Numbered from the stretch's first letter, positions 25,832 through 38,131 are shown. The stretch: 64,000 nucleotides of DNA from JALZMG01 sp963844175 (GCA_963844175.1 CAWJNE010000016.1:62001-126000), one strand, 5' to 3'. Translations and numbers: made by a program. Notes: generated by a model not told the origin, from the letters alone.

Positions 25832-28800
25832 TCACGATCCGGCGCCGGCGCGCTGCCGACGACGTTCCCGTTCCCGCCGCACCGACCACGTGCGCAGCAG
25901 CTCGAACCCGATCAGCGCCGCCGGAATGGCGACGAGCAGCGCGATGCGCACGCTGTGCAGGTCCTCGAGCCGCTCCAGCGACCAGCGACGAACCCCACCG
26001 TAGGAGCCGTTGAACAGCGCCCACCACGCCAGCACCCAGAGGCCTGCGGCCACGGCCCACCACACGGCGTGGAGCAGGTGGCGCCGTGACCCGATGATGC
26101 CGCGCACCACCTCGACGACGGCACCGATGGCGGCGACGACCACACCGGCCCAGAGCGCCGGACCGAGCCACGTCTCGTCGCCGCGGTCGCTGAACGTGTC
26201 GCCGATGACGTCGGGCTCCAACATCAGGACCGCCGCCAGCAGGAGCACCAGGACCACCGGGGCGATGCCGACGAGCGCCGGCCACCCGCGCACGCTTCGC
26301 ACCGTCAGGGCCAACCACCCGGCGATGGCGACCAGTGCACCGACCTGGAGCACGCCGGGGATGTCGATCCCGAACACGGCGAGGGCCAGCACGACGCCGC
26401 CGGCGGCGAGCAGCAGGTTGCGGAACGCGGCCGACGTCTTCGTGTCCGTCACCGCGCTGGCGGCGAGGTAGTAGAGCCCGAGCAGTCCCCATCGCGCCAT
26501 GCGCACCGGCCCACGCAGGGGGCCGATGCCGAGGCGGTCGCTGGCCACGAGGTTGCCGGTCACGGCCGCGGCCTGGGCCGCCGTGGCGGTCATCCGGTCG
26601 GAGCCGTACTCGCCGGCGACGCGCTCCTTGGCCACCGGGCACGTGCGCACGAGGTGGGCGACCTGGTCCAGCGGGATCGGCGGCGGGACGGTCGGAGCGG
26701 TCGCCGGTGCGGGAGCGGCACGCTCGGGCCGACGCAGGTCGTGGAGATCGGGCGGGAGGTGGGGCCACAGCGTGCCCAGCAGCTCCGTCGCTCGAGCGGA
26801 CTCGGCGGCCTGATCGTGGGCCGACTGGCGGATGGCGACACCGACGGAGACCAGCTCACGGCGCCCGATCAGCAGCTGCGCCGTCCTGACGAGTGCCTCC
26901 GTCGTGCGCACGAGGTTGGGCGCCGACAAGCTGTTCCAGTGCCGGGCCAGTTCGGCCTCGATGGCCGGCTGATCGACGAGCCCGGCGAGGTACGCCTGGT
27001 CCTCGGCGCTCAGCTCGGGGAAGCGCTGCCCGGTCGACGGGTCCACCCCACCGGCGATCGCGGCCAGCCCGGCGGCGGCGTCCCGGGCGGTCAGGTAGCG
27101 CTGCCGGATCCGCTCGCCGTCGAGGAGCACGGCGATCAGGTGGGCGGCGCCGTCGAGGGCGCCCCACATCCAGTCGTTGGCCCGCCAGGACCGCTTGAGG
27201 AACCCGCCGAAGTGGCCGAGCTGCAACCCGGCAACCTTGGCCGCCGCGCCGCCGTCCGGTGACAGCGGGGACGTCGAGTCCGCCGACACCTGGACGAAGG
27301 CGATGCGCACCTCGCGGTCGTCGAGCCCGTGGTCGGCCATCGTGTGGACGACGTAGAGCGCGAAGAGCTCCTCGAGGAGATCGTCCCACGTCCGCCGCTG
27401 CGGTGGCTGGGGCGGGTCGAGCGTGATCGGCGACCACGTCAACCGGATCACCTCGGCGGCCAGCTGGGCAGCCCGACCGGCGTCGGTCCCCGCCGTCGAC
27501 CCGTCCGTGACGAGGTTCGGGACCGCCGGCAGGTTCCAGTCGGCGGCATCCGCAGCGGCGGTCCACGCCGCAACGACCCGCTCCCGCCAGCTCGGGAGGT
27601 GCCGGTCGGCGGCGAGGTAGCACAGCGGTGCGGCGTCGGCGAGCAGTTCGGCGAGTCGCCGCCCGATGAGCAGCTCGGCGCGGCGGTAGCCCGTGGTGAG
27701 GGATTCCCGTCCGATGCCGTCGGGTCCGGACAGCCGCGCTTGCAGTTCGTCGAGGTCGACAGCGGGCGGCGCGGTCAGCACGCCCTCGGCGGCGGTGTCC
27801 CAGTCGGTCAGCGGCGCCTGATCGGCGACCCGCGCGTAGTGCTCGTTGGCCGCCGCGAACAGCGCCTCGGCGCGCGCCCACGTGCGCGCCCGGCGCCACG
27901 CCGGCGCGTTGGACCGTGCCGACGCCAGCGGCACCGTCGGCAGCGGCCATCCGGTGTGGAGGGTCTCGGCGCGGGCGGCGACCGTCTCGCCGGCGAGCGG
28001 CGCCCGACCGAGCGCGGCGCACCAGTAGTCGCCGTCGACGGCACGCAGTTCCTGCAGCAGCGCCCGCTGCCGGTGGACGAGTTGGCGCAGCTCGCCGAGC
28101 CGCTCGCGCTCGTCGGGGAGCGTCTGGTTGCGCGTCGCCGACGTGCGCGTGGCGTCACGAACGGTGATGGGGAGCAGCGCGTAGGTCCGCCCGATCACGT
28201 TCAGCACGACGGAGGCCAGGTACTCCAGCGGGTCGAGCCCGTAGCGCCACTGGCCCGCCCGCTCTCCCAGGGCGGCACCGAAGTCGGGGAAGTCCGAGGC
28301 CAGCCAGCCGATCCGGCCCCGCGCCGCCCGCAGTTCGTCCTCGAGCTGTCCCCACGTGTAGCTCGCCCCGTCCACCGGCGCCATCGGGTCGTAGCCACCC
28401 GGTTGCGCTTGCAGCCGGCGCTGGATGGAGTCGAAGGCCCGCCGGCGCAGCCAGATCGGGAAGAGCTGGCCGGCCAGTGCGGGCAGGTCGAGCACCGGCC
28501 CGGACGGGCCCGCGTCGGCGTCCCGGACGCCGACGCTGAGCCCGAGCAGCAGCGCCGTCCTCGTGTTGCGCTGGCGGTCGAGGCGATGGTTGTGCAGCGT
28601 GATCGTCGCCAGGTCGGCGGCGACGGACTCGGTGCGGGGCAGGCTGACGAGCGCCTTCGACACGACGTTGGTCAGCGACGGCATCGCCGTCGGGTCGTCG
28701 GCGCCGCCGCCGGGCTGGTCCTCGGCCGTGGCGACGTCGCCGGGGTCAGGGTTGACGTACAGCAGAACGCGGCGGATCTCGCCGTCGGCCGAGCGCCCCT

Positions 28801-29590
28801 TGATCGCCTCCAGCGCCGGCCCCACCGGTTGGTTGACGAGCACGCCACCGTCGATGGCCCAGCGGGTCTTGCCGAAGCTGGCGATGCCCGCCATGTCCGG
28901 CAGGTCGATGCCGTCGCGCCGCAACGGGCCGCCGACCGGGATGAGGGCGGGTTCGAAGGCGCCCGGAAACGAGGCCGTGGCACGGGCGGCCAGCGCCAGC
29001 TTCGCCGCCAGCCCGCGTGGCGTGGCGAAGTGGTCGTCGGTGAACGTGAACCGGGCGCGATGGACGGGCTCGACGATCTTGGTGCCCAGGTCGTCCCGGA
29101 ACACGTGCGGCTCGGAGCTCAGGGTCGTGACGGTCATCGCCAGGTGGATCGGCGGCGGGTCGGCGTCGACCTGGCGCCGCTCGGACGGCACCCAACGGGC
29201 GAGCTCCTCGCCGAGCTGGGCGAGGAAGTAGGCATCGCCGCGCAGCAGGCTCGGCGGGTCCTTCTCGTGGGGGTGGCGCAGCAGCTTGTCGAATCCGCCG
29301 TCGCGCAGCCAGACGTCGCGCAGCCCGTCGAAGGCCTGCTCGTCGAGCCCGTAGGCCAAGGCGGCGCTGAGGAAGGCGCCGTTGACGCCACCGGCACTGG
29401 CGCCGGTGATCACGTCGACGGCCACGAGCGAGCGGGTCTCCCGGCACAGCGCGCCGTAGATGCCTGCCCCGCGGACGGCGCGGTAGATCTCGGCGACGAC
29501 GCCGCCGATCCACACGGCCAGCGACACCCCGCCCGTCATCACGACGGCCAGCCGGACGACACGCACGTCAGGATCCGCAGGATCCATCAC
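25832..29590 (-). CDS. Large patatin-like phospholipase-domain membrane protein
   Basis: A 1252-residue protein of the patatin-related family (TIGR03607 type). The N-terminal lipase domain has the glycine-rich oxyanion region MTGGVSLAVWIGGV, the nucleophile elbow ITGASAGGVNG with catalytic Ser, and DGGVLVNQPVG with the catalytic Asp. A long alpha-helical middle region (about residues 400-1000) has no recognised motif. The C-terminal 240 residues hold five to six membrane helices and a basic tail. It may deacylate membrane lipids. No frameshift is seen over 3.7 kb, unlike the next operon. Confidence 0.85.
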   Translation of the reverse strand: MMDPADPDVRVVRLAVVMTGGVSLAVWIGGVVAEIYRAVRGAGIYGALCRETRSLVAVDVITGASAGGVNGAFLSAALAYGLDEQAFDGLRDVWLRDGGFDKLLRHPHEKDPPSLLRGDAYFLAQLGEELARWVPSERRQVDADPPPIHLAMTVTTLSSEPHVFRDDLGTKIVEPVHRARFTFTDDHFATPRGLAAKLALAARATASFPGAFEPALIPVGGPLRRDGIDLPDMAGIASFGKTRWAIDGGVLVNQPVGPALEAIKGRSADGEIRRVLLYVNPDPGDVATAEDQPGGGADDPTAMPSLTNVVSKALVSLPRTESVAADLATITLHNHRLDRQRNTRTALLLGLSVGVRDADAGPSGPVLDLPALAGQLFPIWLRRRAFDSIQRRLQAQPGGYDPMAPVDGASYTWGQLEDELRAARGRIGWLASDFPDFGAALGERAGQWRYGLDPLEYLASVVLNVIGRTYALLPITVRDATRTSATRNQTLPDERERLGELRQLVHRQRALLQELRAVDGDYWCAALGRAPLAGETVAARAETLHTGWPLPTVPLASARSNAPAWRRARTWARAEALFAAANEHYARVADQAPLTDWDTAAEGVLTAPPAVDLDELQARLSGPDGIGRESLTTGYRRAELLIGRRLAELLADAAPLCYLAADRHLPSWRERVVAAWTAAADAADWNLPAVPNLVTDGSTAGTDAGRAAQLAAEVIRLTWSPITLDPPQPPQRRTWDDLLEELFALYVVHTMADHGLDDREVRIAFVQVSADSTSPLSPDGGAAAKVAGLQLGHFGGFLKRSWRANDWMWGALDGAAHLIAVLLDGERIRQRYLTARDAAAGLAAIAGGVDPSTGQRFPELSAEDQAYLAGLVDQPAIEAELARHWNSLSAPNLVRTTEALVRTAQLLIGRRELVSVGVAIRQSAHDQAAESARATELLGTLWPHLPPDLHDLRRPERAAPAPATAPTVPPPIPLDQVAHLVRTCPVAKERVAGEYGSDRMTATAAQAAAVTGNLVASDRLGIGPLRGPVRMARWGLLGLYYLAASAVTDTKTSAAFRNLLLAAGGVVLALAVFGIDIPGVLQVGALVAIAGWLALTVRSVRGWPALVGIAPVVLVLLLAAVLMLEPDVIGDTFSDRGDETWLGPALWAGVVVAAIGAVVEVVRGIIGSRRHLLHAVWWAVAAGLWVLAWWALFNGSYGGVRRWSLERLEDLHSVRIALLVAIPAALIGFELLRTWSVRRERERRRQRAGAGS

Positions 29591-29612
29591 GTTCTCCCTC
29601 TCTCGATGCCTC

Positions 29613-29640
29613 AGTCGCTTCGAAGACTCCGCTCACTCGG
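29613..29640 (-). repeat. Dispersed intergenic repeat, copy c (partial)
   Basis: The complement contains CCGAGTGAGCGGAGTCTTCG, which shares the GAGCGGAGTCTTCG core with the copies in the tandem repeat near 20.45 kb. It lies in the 128-base gap between the patatin-like gene and the ABC transporter operon. Confidence 0.5.
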
Positions 29641-29718
29641 CGTGTGGGTCGTGCGGCTGGCGCCGAAGCGGTTGCGCCCCTGGGAGCCAGCTTGTCACCG
29701 CCGGCCGTGCGCCGATCG

Positions 29719-31777
<2,059 letters not shown>

Positions 31778-31792
31778 GTGTCGTCCTCTGCG

Positions 31793-32766
31793 TCATTCGG
31801 CGAGCACGGCGTCGATCGAGTCGGCCACGAGGTTGGTGGCGATCACCAGGCTGGCGATGGCCAGAGCCGGGAACAGCGTCGGCCACCACTGTCCCGACTG
31901 GATGAAGCCGGTACGTGTCTCGCGATCGTCAGCCCCCAGTCCGGCGACGGCGGTTGGATGCCGGCGCCGAGGAACGACAGCGTGGCGATGGTGAACACGG
32001 CGTAGCCAATGCGCACGGTGAACTCGACGACGATCGTCCCGATGACGTTGGGAAGGATCTCCCGGGTCATGACGAACAGCCCGTACTCGCCACGCAGGCG
32101 TGCCGACGTGACGTAGTCGAGCTGCGCTTCGGCCAGCACGGCGGCACGGACGGTCCTGGCCACGATCGGGATGAACAGGACGGAGACCGTGCCGATGACG
32201 ACGAACTTCGACGAGCCGAGCGACATGGCGAGGAGCAGGACGGCGACGAGGATCACGGGGATCGACAGGAGCGTCTCGACGAGCCGGCTGAAGACCTCGT
32301 CGACCAGCCCCGGTAGTAGCCCATCACCAGCCCCATCAGCGTCCCGGCGGCCACGCTGACGCACCGCGGCGATCGGGCGCCGCGATCAGCACGTCGCGGG
32401 CGCCGGCCATGACCCGCGACAGCACATCGCGCCCGAGGGTGTCGGTGCCGAACCAGTGCTCCGAGCTGGGCATGGAGCTGGGCGTGGCGAAGCCGTTGAT
32501 CGGGTCGTAAGGGCGTGATGCGGTCCCCGAAGACGGCGCAGACGATCCAGAACAGCAGGATCAAGGAGCCGACGATGAACCCCGGGCGGCGGATCAGCAG
32601 CCGGAGCCGCTCCTTGCGTGCCTGGCGCTTCTCGGCCCTGACGTCGATCGGCGCCTGGCCGCCGTCGACCTCGGCACCGAGCTCGTCGACCGCTGCGGCC
32701 TCGGCCCGCTCGTCGACGAACGCGGACGGCCGAGGAGGGGTCGGGCGGCGGCATGTTCAGCGCCAT
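31793..32766 (-). pseudogene. Oligopeptide ABC transporter permease (DppC/OppC-like), frameshifted
   Basis: Across frames this reads as a permease of about 320 residues. A hydrophilic N-terminus is followed by ILLFWIVCAVFGDRITP, the block WFGTD...GRDVLSRVMAGA, VAAGTLMGLVMGYYRG, LLSIPVILVAVLLLAM, the EAA-loop region YVTSARLRGEYGLFVMTREI, and ATLSFLGAGIQPPSPDWG near the end. It ends FPALAIASLVIATNLVADSI. These are the DppC landmarks. At least six breaks interrupt the frame. It lies 15 bases upstream of the ATPase gene. Confidence 0.78.
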
Positions 32767-32772
32767 CGGTTC

Positions 32773-33740
32773 TCAGGTGCCTCATCGCCGCCTTGGCCGC
32801 CGTCCGCGCACGCGGGTTCATCCAGGCGATCGTCAGGTCAGCTGCCAGCGTGCACAGCATGTAGATGATCCCGACGACGATCACCGCCGCCGAGAGCAGC
32901 GGGAAGTCCTTCTTCGACGCGGCGTTGTAGATCAGGTTGCCGAGACCTGGGTAGTTGAAGATCAGCTCCAGGGCGATGAGGCCGGCGAACAGGTAGCCGA
33001 TCTGCACGCCGATCACGGCGACGGTCGGCTGCAGGGCGTTGCGCATGACGTGGCGGCGCATCACCGTGCGGCGGCCGAGCCCCTTCATCACCGCGGTGCG
33101 GGTGTAGTCGGCGTCGAGGGCCTGGATGGTGCCGGCCCGCGTCATGCGGGCGATGTAGCCGAAGTAGACGACGACGAGGGCGATCGCCGGCAGCACGAGG
33201 TGGTTGAGGCTGGTGAGGAAGCTCGAGTTCGGCGGGGCCAGCGCCAGCTCGCGGGAACCAGCCCAGCTTGACGCCGATGACGAACTGCAGCGTCACGCCC
33301 GACACGAACTCCGGGATCGACGAGCTGGCGAGGCCGAGCGTCACGATGCGTGCGGTCGGCGATGGTGTTGCGGCGGCGAGCGGCGAAGAACCCGGCGGCG
33401 ATGGCCAGCGGGATCGTCAGGACGAGCCCGAAGATCACGAGTTGCGCCGACCGCCCGAGCGCCGGCAACAGCAGGTCGGCGACCGGCTGCTTGAACTGGT
33501 ACGAGTCGCCGAAGTCGAACGTGAACGCGCCCTTGACCAGCCGCCCGAACTGCTCGGGCTTCGGATCGTTGAACCCGATCTCCTCGTTCACCGCCTCGAC
33601 CTGGGACGCCGGGGCGAACGGGCCGAGGATCTGCGGCCCGGGTTCGACGGGAGGACGTTGACGATCAGGAAGACGAGCGTGACGAGCAGGAGCAGCGTGA
33701 CCAGCGACAGCGGCAGCCGCCGCACGATGTAGCGGGTCAC
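32773..33740 (-). pseudogene. Oligopeptide ABC transporter permease (DppB/OppB-like), frameshifted
   Basis: Across frames: GTG start, TRYIVRRLPLSLVTLLLLVT first helix, then GFNDPKPEQFGRLVKGAF, FDFGDSY, LVIFGLVLTIPLAIAAGFFA, SSSIPEFVSGVTLQFVIGVK, and YTRTAVMKGLGRRTVMRRHV (EAA-type loop). Next come ALELIFNYPGLGNLIYNAA and a last helix ending in AWMNPRART. This is the DppB order. Four to five breaks; the exact C-terminus is uncertain because a possible break lies just before the TGA at 32773. It follows the substrate-binding protein gene and precedes the DppC-like gene. Confidence 0.78.
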
Positions 33741-33779
33741 GTCGTGCCCCTGCTCGTCTGGCTCAGGTCGCCGGACTCA

Positions 33780-35534
33780 TCAGACCTGCGAGGCCTTGTC
33801 CACGAACATCTGGCCGAGCGCCGACACCCGCACGCCCTGGAACGTGCTTGGAGTGACCCGACAGGTAGTTGTAGAAGAACGGCAGCCCGACCGGCACGTC
33901 CTCGTTGAGGATCGCCTCCAGCGTCTCCGGCCGCTCGGTCTGCGCCTCGACGCCGACCGCCGCCTCGTACCTTGAAGGCGGTCGTCGAACGACTCCGGGT
34001 TATGAGTACTGCGACGAGTTCCAGACGCCGCCCGACGACAGGGCGGCGTTGAGGAAGACGTCGGGCGTCGGCCGGTGGCCGTAGTCGACGATGCCCAGCT
34101 CGGCGGCACCCGGAGCACGGCGGGTCGCCGTCGGCCGGGCACCAGCTGCGTGCCGTAGAACGTGTCACCGCTCTCGACGGCGAGCTCGAGCTGGATGCCC
34201 GCCTCCGCGGCGTTGGACTGGATGAGCTGGGCCAGCTGCGGGATCTCCTGCAGGTCGACGGCGTGCAGCATGGCCGAGAACGGCCCTCGACGCCGGCGTC
34301 GGTGAGCAGCTGCTCGGGCCTGCTGGACGTCCTTGACCCGCTGCTCGACGGCGCCCTCGTTGAAGAACATCGGGAAGAACGGCGCCAACACGTGGTCGTT
34401 GGCGATGACGGCCCGACCCTGGAACAGGGTGTTGAGCATCTGCTCGCGGTCGAACGTGTACGCCAACGCCTGGCGCGCCCGCCTTGCTCGACGAACTGGA
34501 CCGGTCGTGGTGCCCATCCAGATCTGCCGGTGTGTCGTCGCCTCGACCTCCAGCACGTTGAAGTTCGGGTCGTTGAGCAGCGCGTCGCCGCCGATGACGG
34601 AGAACTGCACGATGGCGTCGGCTGCTCCGCCCTTGGATGGCCGTGACCATGGTGCCGAGCTCGGCGAAGAACGTGATCTCCTGGCCGTCGAGCGGCGTCT
34701 GCCCGCCCCACCAGTCCGGGTTGCGCTCGAACGTGCGCGCCGGTGGCGGCGTCGAACGTGACGAACTTCCACGGCCCGGTGCCGTTCTTCACCTGGTCGA
34801 GCGTCGTGCCGGTCTCGTAGCTGACCGGCGTGATCGGCGTCTGGGCGTTGAACAGGAGACCAGCGACGGGAAGTTGCCGTTCGGGCGCCTCGAGCGTTGA
34901 ACACCGCGGAGTTCGGATCGGTGGTGTCGACGGCGCCCTCGGCGATGACGCCCTGCGAGGCCGGAGTTCTCGGCGACGACGAGGCGGTCCATCGTCGCCG
35001 CCACGTCGGCCGAGGTGAAGTCCGTGCCGTCCTGCCACTTACGCCTCGCGCAGCTGGAAGGTCCAGACCGTGCCGTCGTCGTTGGGCTCCCACGACTCGG
35101 CGAGGCCGGGCGCCAGCTCGCCGTCCGCGTCCGAGCTCGACGAGGAACTCGAACGTCTGGGCGACGACGCCGTACGAGCCGAGATCCTGCATCTGGATCG
35201 GGTCGAGGTCCACCGGGCCGGTAGCGCCGATGCGGATGGTGCCGCCGGCCTGGCCGGCACCGGTGGTGCCGGGCGCCGCCGACGTCGTCGCGCCGCCGGC
35301 CGTCGTGCTGGCGCCGCCGCCTGCGGCCGTCGTCGACGAGCCGCTGTCGCCGCCATCGTCGTCGCCACCGCACGCCGCGATCACGGCACCGATCACGGGC
35401 ATCGAGAGCCCGATGATCGTGCCCCGGCGGATGAAGTTGCGGCGTGAGACCTTGCCGCTGGCGTAGTGCTCGATCAGGTCCAGGTGGACCGGGCCCACCT
35501 CGCGACGAGCCTTGTCAAGACGCTTCCAATCCAC
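33780..35534 (-). pseudogene. Peptide ABC transporter substrate-binding lipoprotein (SBP_bac_5), about 20 frameshifts
   Basis: The N-terminus has a twin-arginine motif SRRNFIRRG, a hydrophobic stretch and the lipobox VIAAC, then a Ser/Thr/Gly/Ala linker, so it is a Tat-exported lipoprotein. Correct-frame pieces are GTIRIGATGPVDLDPIQ, DADGELAPGLAESWEPNDDG, ADVAATMDRLVVAENS, NGNFPSLVS, GTGPWKFVTFDAATG, RNPDWWGGQTPLDGQEITFF, RARQALAYTFDREQML and GVRVSALGQMFVDKASQV. All belong to the family 5 binding-protein fold. The GTG at 35534 has GGAGG seven bases upstream. Roughly twenty breaks occur, nearly all explained by surplus bases. Confidence 0.82.
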
Positions 35535-35644
35535 GTGGGATCCTCCCCCGGGGCTCTGTTGAGGTGGTGCCCCGCCGGGCGGAACCATAGTTCACCCTGC
35601 CGTCGCCATGCAGTTTGCCGGTACAGATGTACTGTCAAGTCCCT

Positions 35645-36844
35645 GTGCGCCTGTCGAGTGCGCCGCCGCCCATCCGGACCCGAGTGTTGGAGCGCGCCCG
35701 GGTGCTGGAGGTGCCGATCCGGGCCCCCCGAGACGCCGGTCTGACGGCGGTCGCCACCGAGATCGGCGGGCTGGGGATGGGCCGGGAGAGCGCGCTGGTC
35801 GTCGCCGACGCCGGGGTGGCCACCACGGGGTACGTGGCGGCCTGGGTCGACGCGCTGCGCACTGCCGGCGGCGTCGAGGTCCACCTCGTGCCGGCGCACG
35901 AGCCGACCGTGGGCTCGGTCGACGCCGCGGCCGCAGCGGTGCGGACGTGCCGGCCCGGCGTCGTCGTGGCGGTGGGCGGCGGGAGCGCGCTGGACACGGC
36001 GAAGCAGGCGGCCGCCATCGCCACCGAGCCGCACAGCGTGTCGACGTACGTCCTGGGTCGGCGGCCCTTGCCCGGCGGCCCACCGGTGGTCGCCGTGCCG
36101 ACCACGGCCGGCACGGGCGCCGAGGTGACGCGCACGTGCGTCGTGACCGCCGCCGACGGCGCCAAGGTCTGGACGTGGGGCGACGAGCTGCGGCCCCAGG
36201 TCGTCGTGCTCGACGCGGTCGCCACCGCCTCGCTGCCCGCGCCGATCACGACGGCGGGCGGGCTCGACGCCTTCGTCCACGCCATCGAGGCCGTGACCGG
36301 GCGGCGCGCCGGGGATCAGGTCGCCGAGCCGGCGGGTGAGGCGCTGCGGCTGGTCGCCGGGCACCTGCCGGCCGCCGTCGACGACGGTGCCGACCTCGCC
36401 GCCCGCCAGGCCCTGCAGTGGGCAGCCCTGCTCGCCGGGTTGGCGATCGACGAGGGGGGCACGGGCATCGCCCACGCGATCGGGCACGCGCTCGGGTCGC
36501 TCGGGCACGTCCCGCACGGACTGGCCGTGGCCGTCGGGCTGGCGGCGGCACTGCGCTGGAACGTGGACGGGGCGCCCGATGCGTTCGCCCCCGCCGCCGC
36601 GACGTTGGCGGTCGACGTCGATGCGCTCCCCGACCGCTACGCCGAGCTGCTCGACGCCGCGGCGTTGGCGGAGGCCGTGCGGCGCGTCGGCCCGATCCGG
36701 GTCGAGCCGGGAGGCCTCGCCGCCGCAATGGCCGACGACGCCAACCAGCCGATGCTGCTGAACAACTGTCGACTCGCCGACGACGCCGACCGCCACGCCC
36801 TGGCCACGTTGACGGTCCGGGCCTGGGACCGCCTGGCGCGGTGA
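35645..36844 (+). CDS. Iron-containing alcohol dehydrogenase / maleylacetate reductase-like
   Basis: A 399-residue protein of the Fe-ADH fold. The nucleotide-binding block is VVVAVGGGSALDTAKQAA with VPTTAGTGAEVTRTCV after it; metal ligands are in GGLDAFVHAIEAV (Asp, His), GTGIAHAIGHALG and HVPHGLAVAVG (His residues). Members oxidise alcohols or reduce maleylacetate with NAD(P). The frame is open back to a TTG at 35615 with an ATG at 35627; none has a convincing ribosome binding site, so the GTG at 35645 is a compromise. It is divergent from the ABC operon and 100 bases before the enolase-superfamily gene. Confidence 0.85.
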   Translation: MRLSSAPPPIRTRVLERARVLEVPIRAPRDAGLTAVATEIGGLGMGRESALVVADAGVATTGYVAAWVDALRTAGGVEVHLVPAHEPTVGSVDAAAAAVRTCRPGVVVAVGGGSALDTAKQAAAIATEPHSVSTYVLGRRPLPGGPPVVAVPTTAGTGAEVTRTCVVTAADGAKVWTWGDELRPQVVVLDAVATASLPAPITTAGGLDAFVHAIEAVTGRRAGDQVAEPAGEALRLVAGHLPAAVDDGADLAARQALQWAALLAGLAIDEGGTGIAHAIGHALGSLGHVPHGLAVAVGLAAALRWNVDGAPDAFAPAAATLAVDVDALPDRYAELLDAAALAEAVRRVGPIRVEPGGLAAAMADDANQPMLLNNCRLADDADRHALATLTVRAWDRLAR

Positions 36845-36888
36845 GCGAGCGAGTCTTCGAGCGAGCGAACCGTCAAGCACGGTCTTCG
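36841..36888 (+). repeat. Dispersed intergenic repeat, copy d
   Basis: GAGCGAGCGAGTCTTCGAGC directly follows the Fe-ADH coding end, with a second CTTCGG further on. It shares the AGTCTTCG core and GAGCGAGCGA tail with the copies at about 20.45, 20.56 and 29.62 kb. Confidence 0.5.
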
Positions 36889-36950
36889 GCTCATTGGTGC
36901 ACCCCAACATGTTGGATGGCGTCGCGCATCGACAGGGTGCACCAATGAGC
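36889..36950. promoter_or_regulatory. Double GGTGCACC operator overlapping a start codon
   Basis: GCTCATTGGTGCACCC (36889-36904) and its exact complement GGGTGCACCAATGAGC (36935-36950) flank a 30-base centre. Each arm also holds the self-complementary core GGTGCACC, and TTGGTGCACCAA-type sites are typical of GntR/FCD-family repressors. The second arm includes the ATG of the downstream gene, so binding or an RNA stem would block translation start. Confidence 0.72.
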
Positions 36951-38072
36951 ACGATCACCCGGATCGAGATCAGCCACCACCGGCTGCCGCTCGATCCGCC
37001 GTTTCCGGCGGCATGGGACCCGCAGCCGCGGCGTGCCTTCCCGGCGACGGTGGTGCGGGTCCACGACGACGCCGGCCACGTCGGCGTCGGATCGGGCGAC
37101 GCGATGTACGGCTTTGCCGACTACGAGCGGTACTTCATCGGCACCGACGCGCTCGATCTCGATCGGCATGGTGCCGTGCTGGCGAACATCGACTTCCACG
37201 CTGGGCGCCCGTGGCCGCTCGACGTGGCGCTGTGGGATCTCGCCGGGCAGATCCAGGACCGGCCGGTCTGGTCGCTGGTCGGCGGGCACGGGCGGCGGAT
37301 CCGCACCTACGCGTCGTCGGGCGTCCTGCGGCCGGCCGCCGAGATGGCCGACGTCGCCCGGCGGGCCCACCAGCGCGGGTTCCCGGCGCTCAAGGTGCGC
37401 TTCGGTCGCCCGTCGCTCGACGAGGACCTCGCCGTCGTCCGGGCGATCCGTGACGCGCTCGGCGCCGACCTCGCCCTGATGGTCGACTGCAACCAGGGGT
37501 GGCGGATGCCGTGGGACGTCCGGCCACCGTGGGACGTCGACCACGCCGCCACGGTCGGCGCGGCGCTGGCCGCGGAGGGCGTGACGTGGATGGAGGAGCC
37601 GCTGCACCGGGGCGACTACGCCGGCATGGCCGAGCTGCGGCGGCGGGTCGACGTGCCGATCGCCGGTGGCGAGCTGACACGGGAGGACTACGAGCTGCGC
37701 CAGCTGCTGGTCGGCGGTTGCCTCGACGTGTTCCAGCCGGACTGCGTGTGCACGCAGGGGATCACCGGGCTGCGGCGGTTCGCCGGTGAGGTGGTCGCCG
37801 CCGGCGCCACGTTCACGCCGCACACGTGGGGCAACGGGATCGGCCTGCTGGCCAACGCCCACCTGACCGCCGGCACGGTGGACGCGCCGTTCCTCGAGTT
37901 CCCGTTCGACCCGCCCGAGTGGACGACGCAGCGGCGCGACTTCCTGCTGACGGAGACGATCGAGGTCGATGGCGACGGCTGGATCGAGCTGTCCGACCGC
38001 CCCGGCCTCGGCTGCACCCTCGACGTCCCCACCCTCACCGCCACCGCCACGACCACCTCCACCTGGACCTGA
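36945..38072 (+). CDS. Enolase-superfamily enzyme, mandelate racemase/muconate lactonizing type
   Basis: A 375-residue sugar-acid-dehydratase-like protein. Metal ligands are in MVDCNQGW (Asp), WMEEPLHRG (Glu) and AGGELTRED (Glu). Candidate base residues are in GFPALKVRFGR (one Lys; the usual second Lys of KxK is Arg) and FTPHTWGNGIGLLANAH (His). HTWGNGI places it near the mandelate racemase subgroup, which abstracts protons alpha to a carboxylate. The ATG at 36945 sits in the right arm of the palindromic operator. Substrate is unknown; the Fe-ADH upstream and peptide/sugar-type ABC operon suggest a catabolic locus. Confidence 0.85.
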   Translation: MSTITRIEISHHRLPLDPPFPAAWDPQPRRAFPATVVRVHDDAGHVGVGSGDAMYGFADYERYFIGTDALDLDRHGAVLANIDFHAGRPWPLDVALWDLAGQIQDRPVWSLVGGHGRRIRTYASSGVLRPAAEMADVARRAHQRGFPALKVRFGRPSLDEDLAVVRAIRDALGADLALMVDCNQGWRMPWDVRPPWDVDHAATVGAALAAEGVTWMEEPLHRGDYAGMAELRRRVDVPIAGGELTREDYELRQLLVGGCLDVFQPDCVCTQGITGLRRFAGEVVAAGATFTPHTWGNGIGLLANAHLTAGTVDAPFLEFPFDPPEWTTQRRDFLLTETIEVDGDGWIELSDRPGLGCTLDVPTLTATATTTSTWT

Positions 38073-38077
38073 AATCC

Positions 38078-38129
38078 GGTTCTCAAGCGTTTTCAGGGGT
38101 CAAAGATGACCCCAGATCCTCAGGAGAAC
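38078..38129. repeat. Left 52-bp inverted repeat of the 38.1-39.2 kb cassette
   Basis: It matches the complement of the right repeat at 49 of 52 positions. It begins GGTTCTCAAGCGTTTTCAGG and contains a hairpin, GGGGTCA-AAGA-TGACCCC, of the REP type. It starts five bases after the stop of the enolase-superfamily gene and ends two bases before the stop codon of the enclosed gene. Confidence 0.92.
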
Positions 38130-38131
38130 CG

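Noticed and set aside
25815..25837. Direct repeat TGATCACGA as a regulatory site
   Set aside because: Two nine-base copies occur, but the second overlaps the patatin stop codon, and the spacing and position at a gene end do not suggest a function.
36894..36944. Upstream start for the enolase-superfamily enzyme
   Set aside because: The extra residues are encoded by the inverted-repeat operator and do not resemble the family; the ATG at 36945 gives the normal N-terminus.
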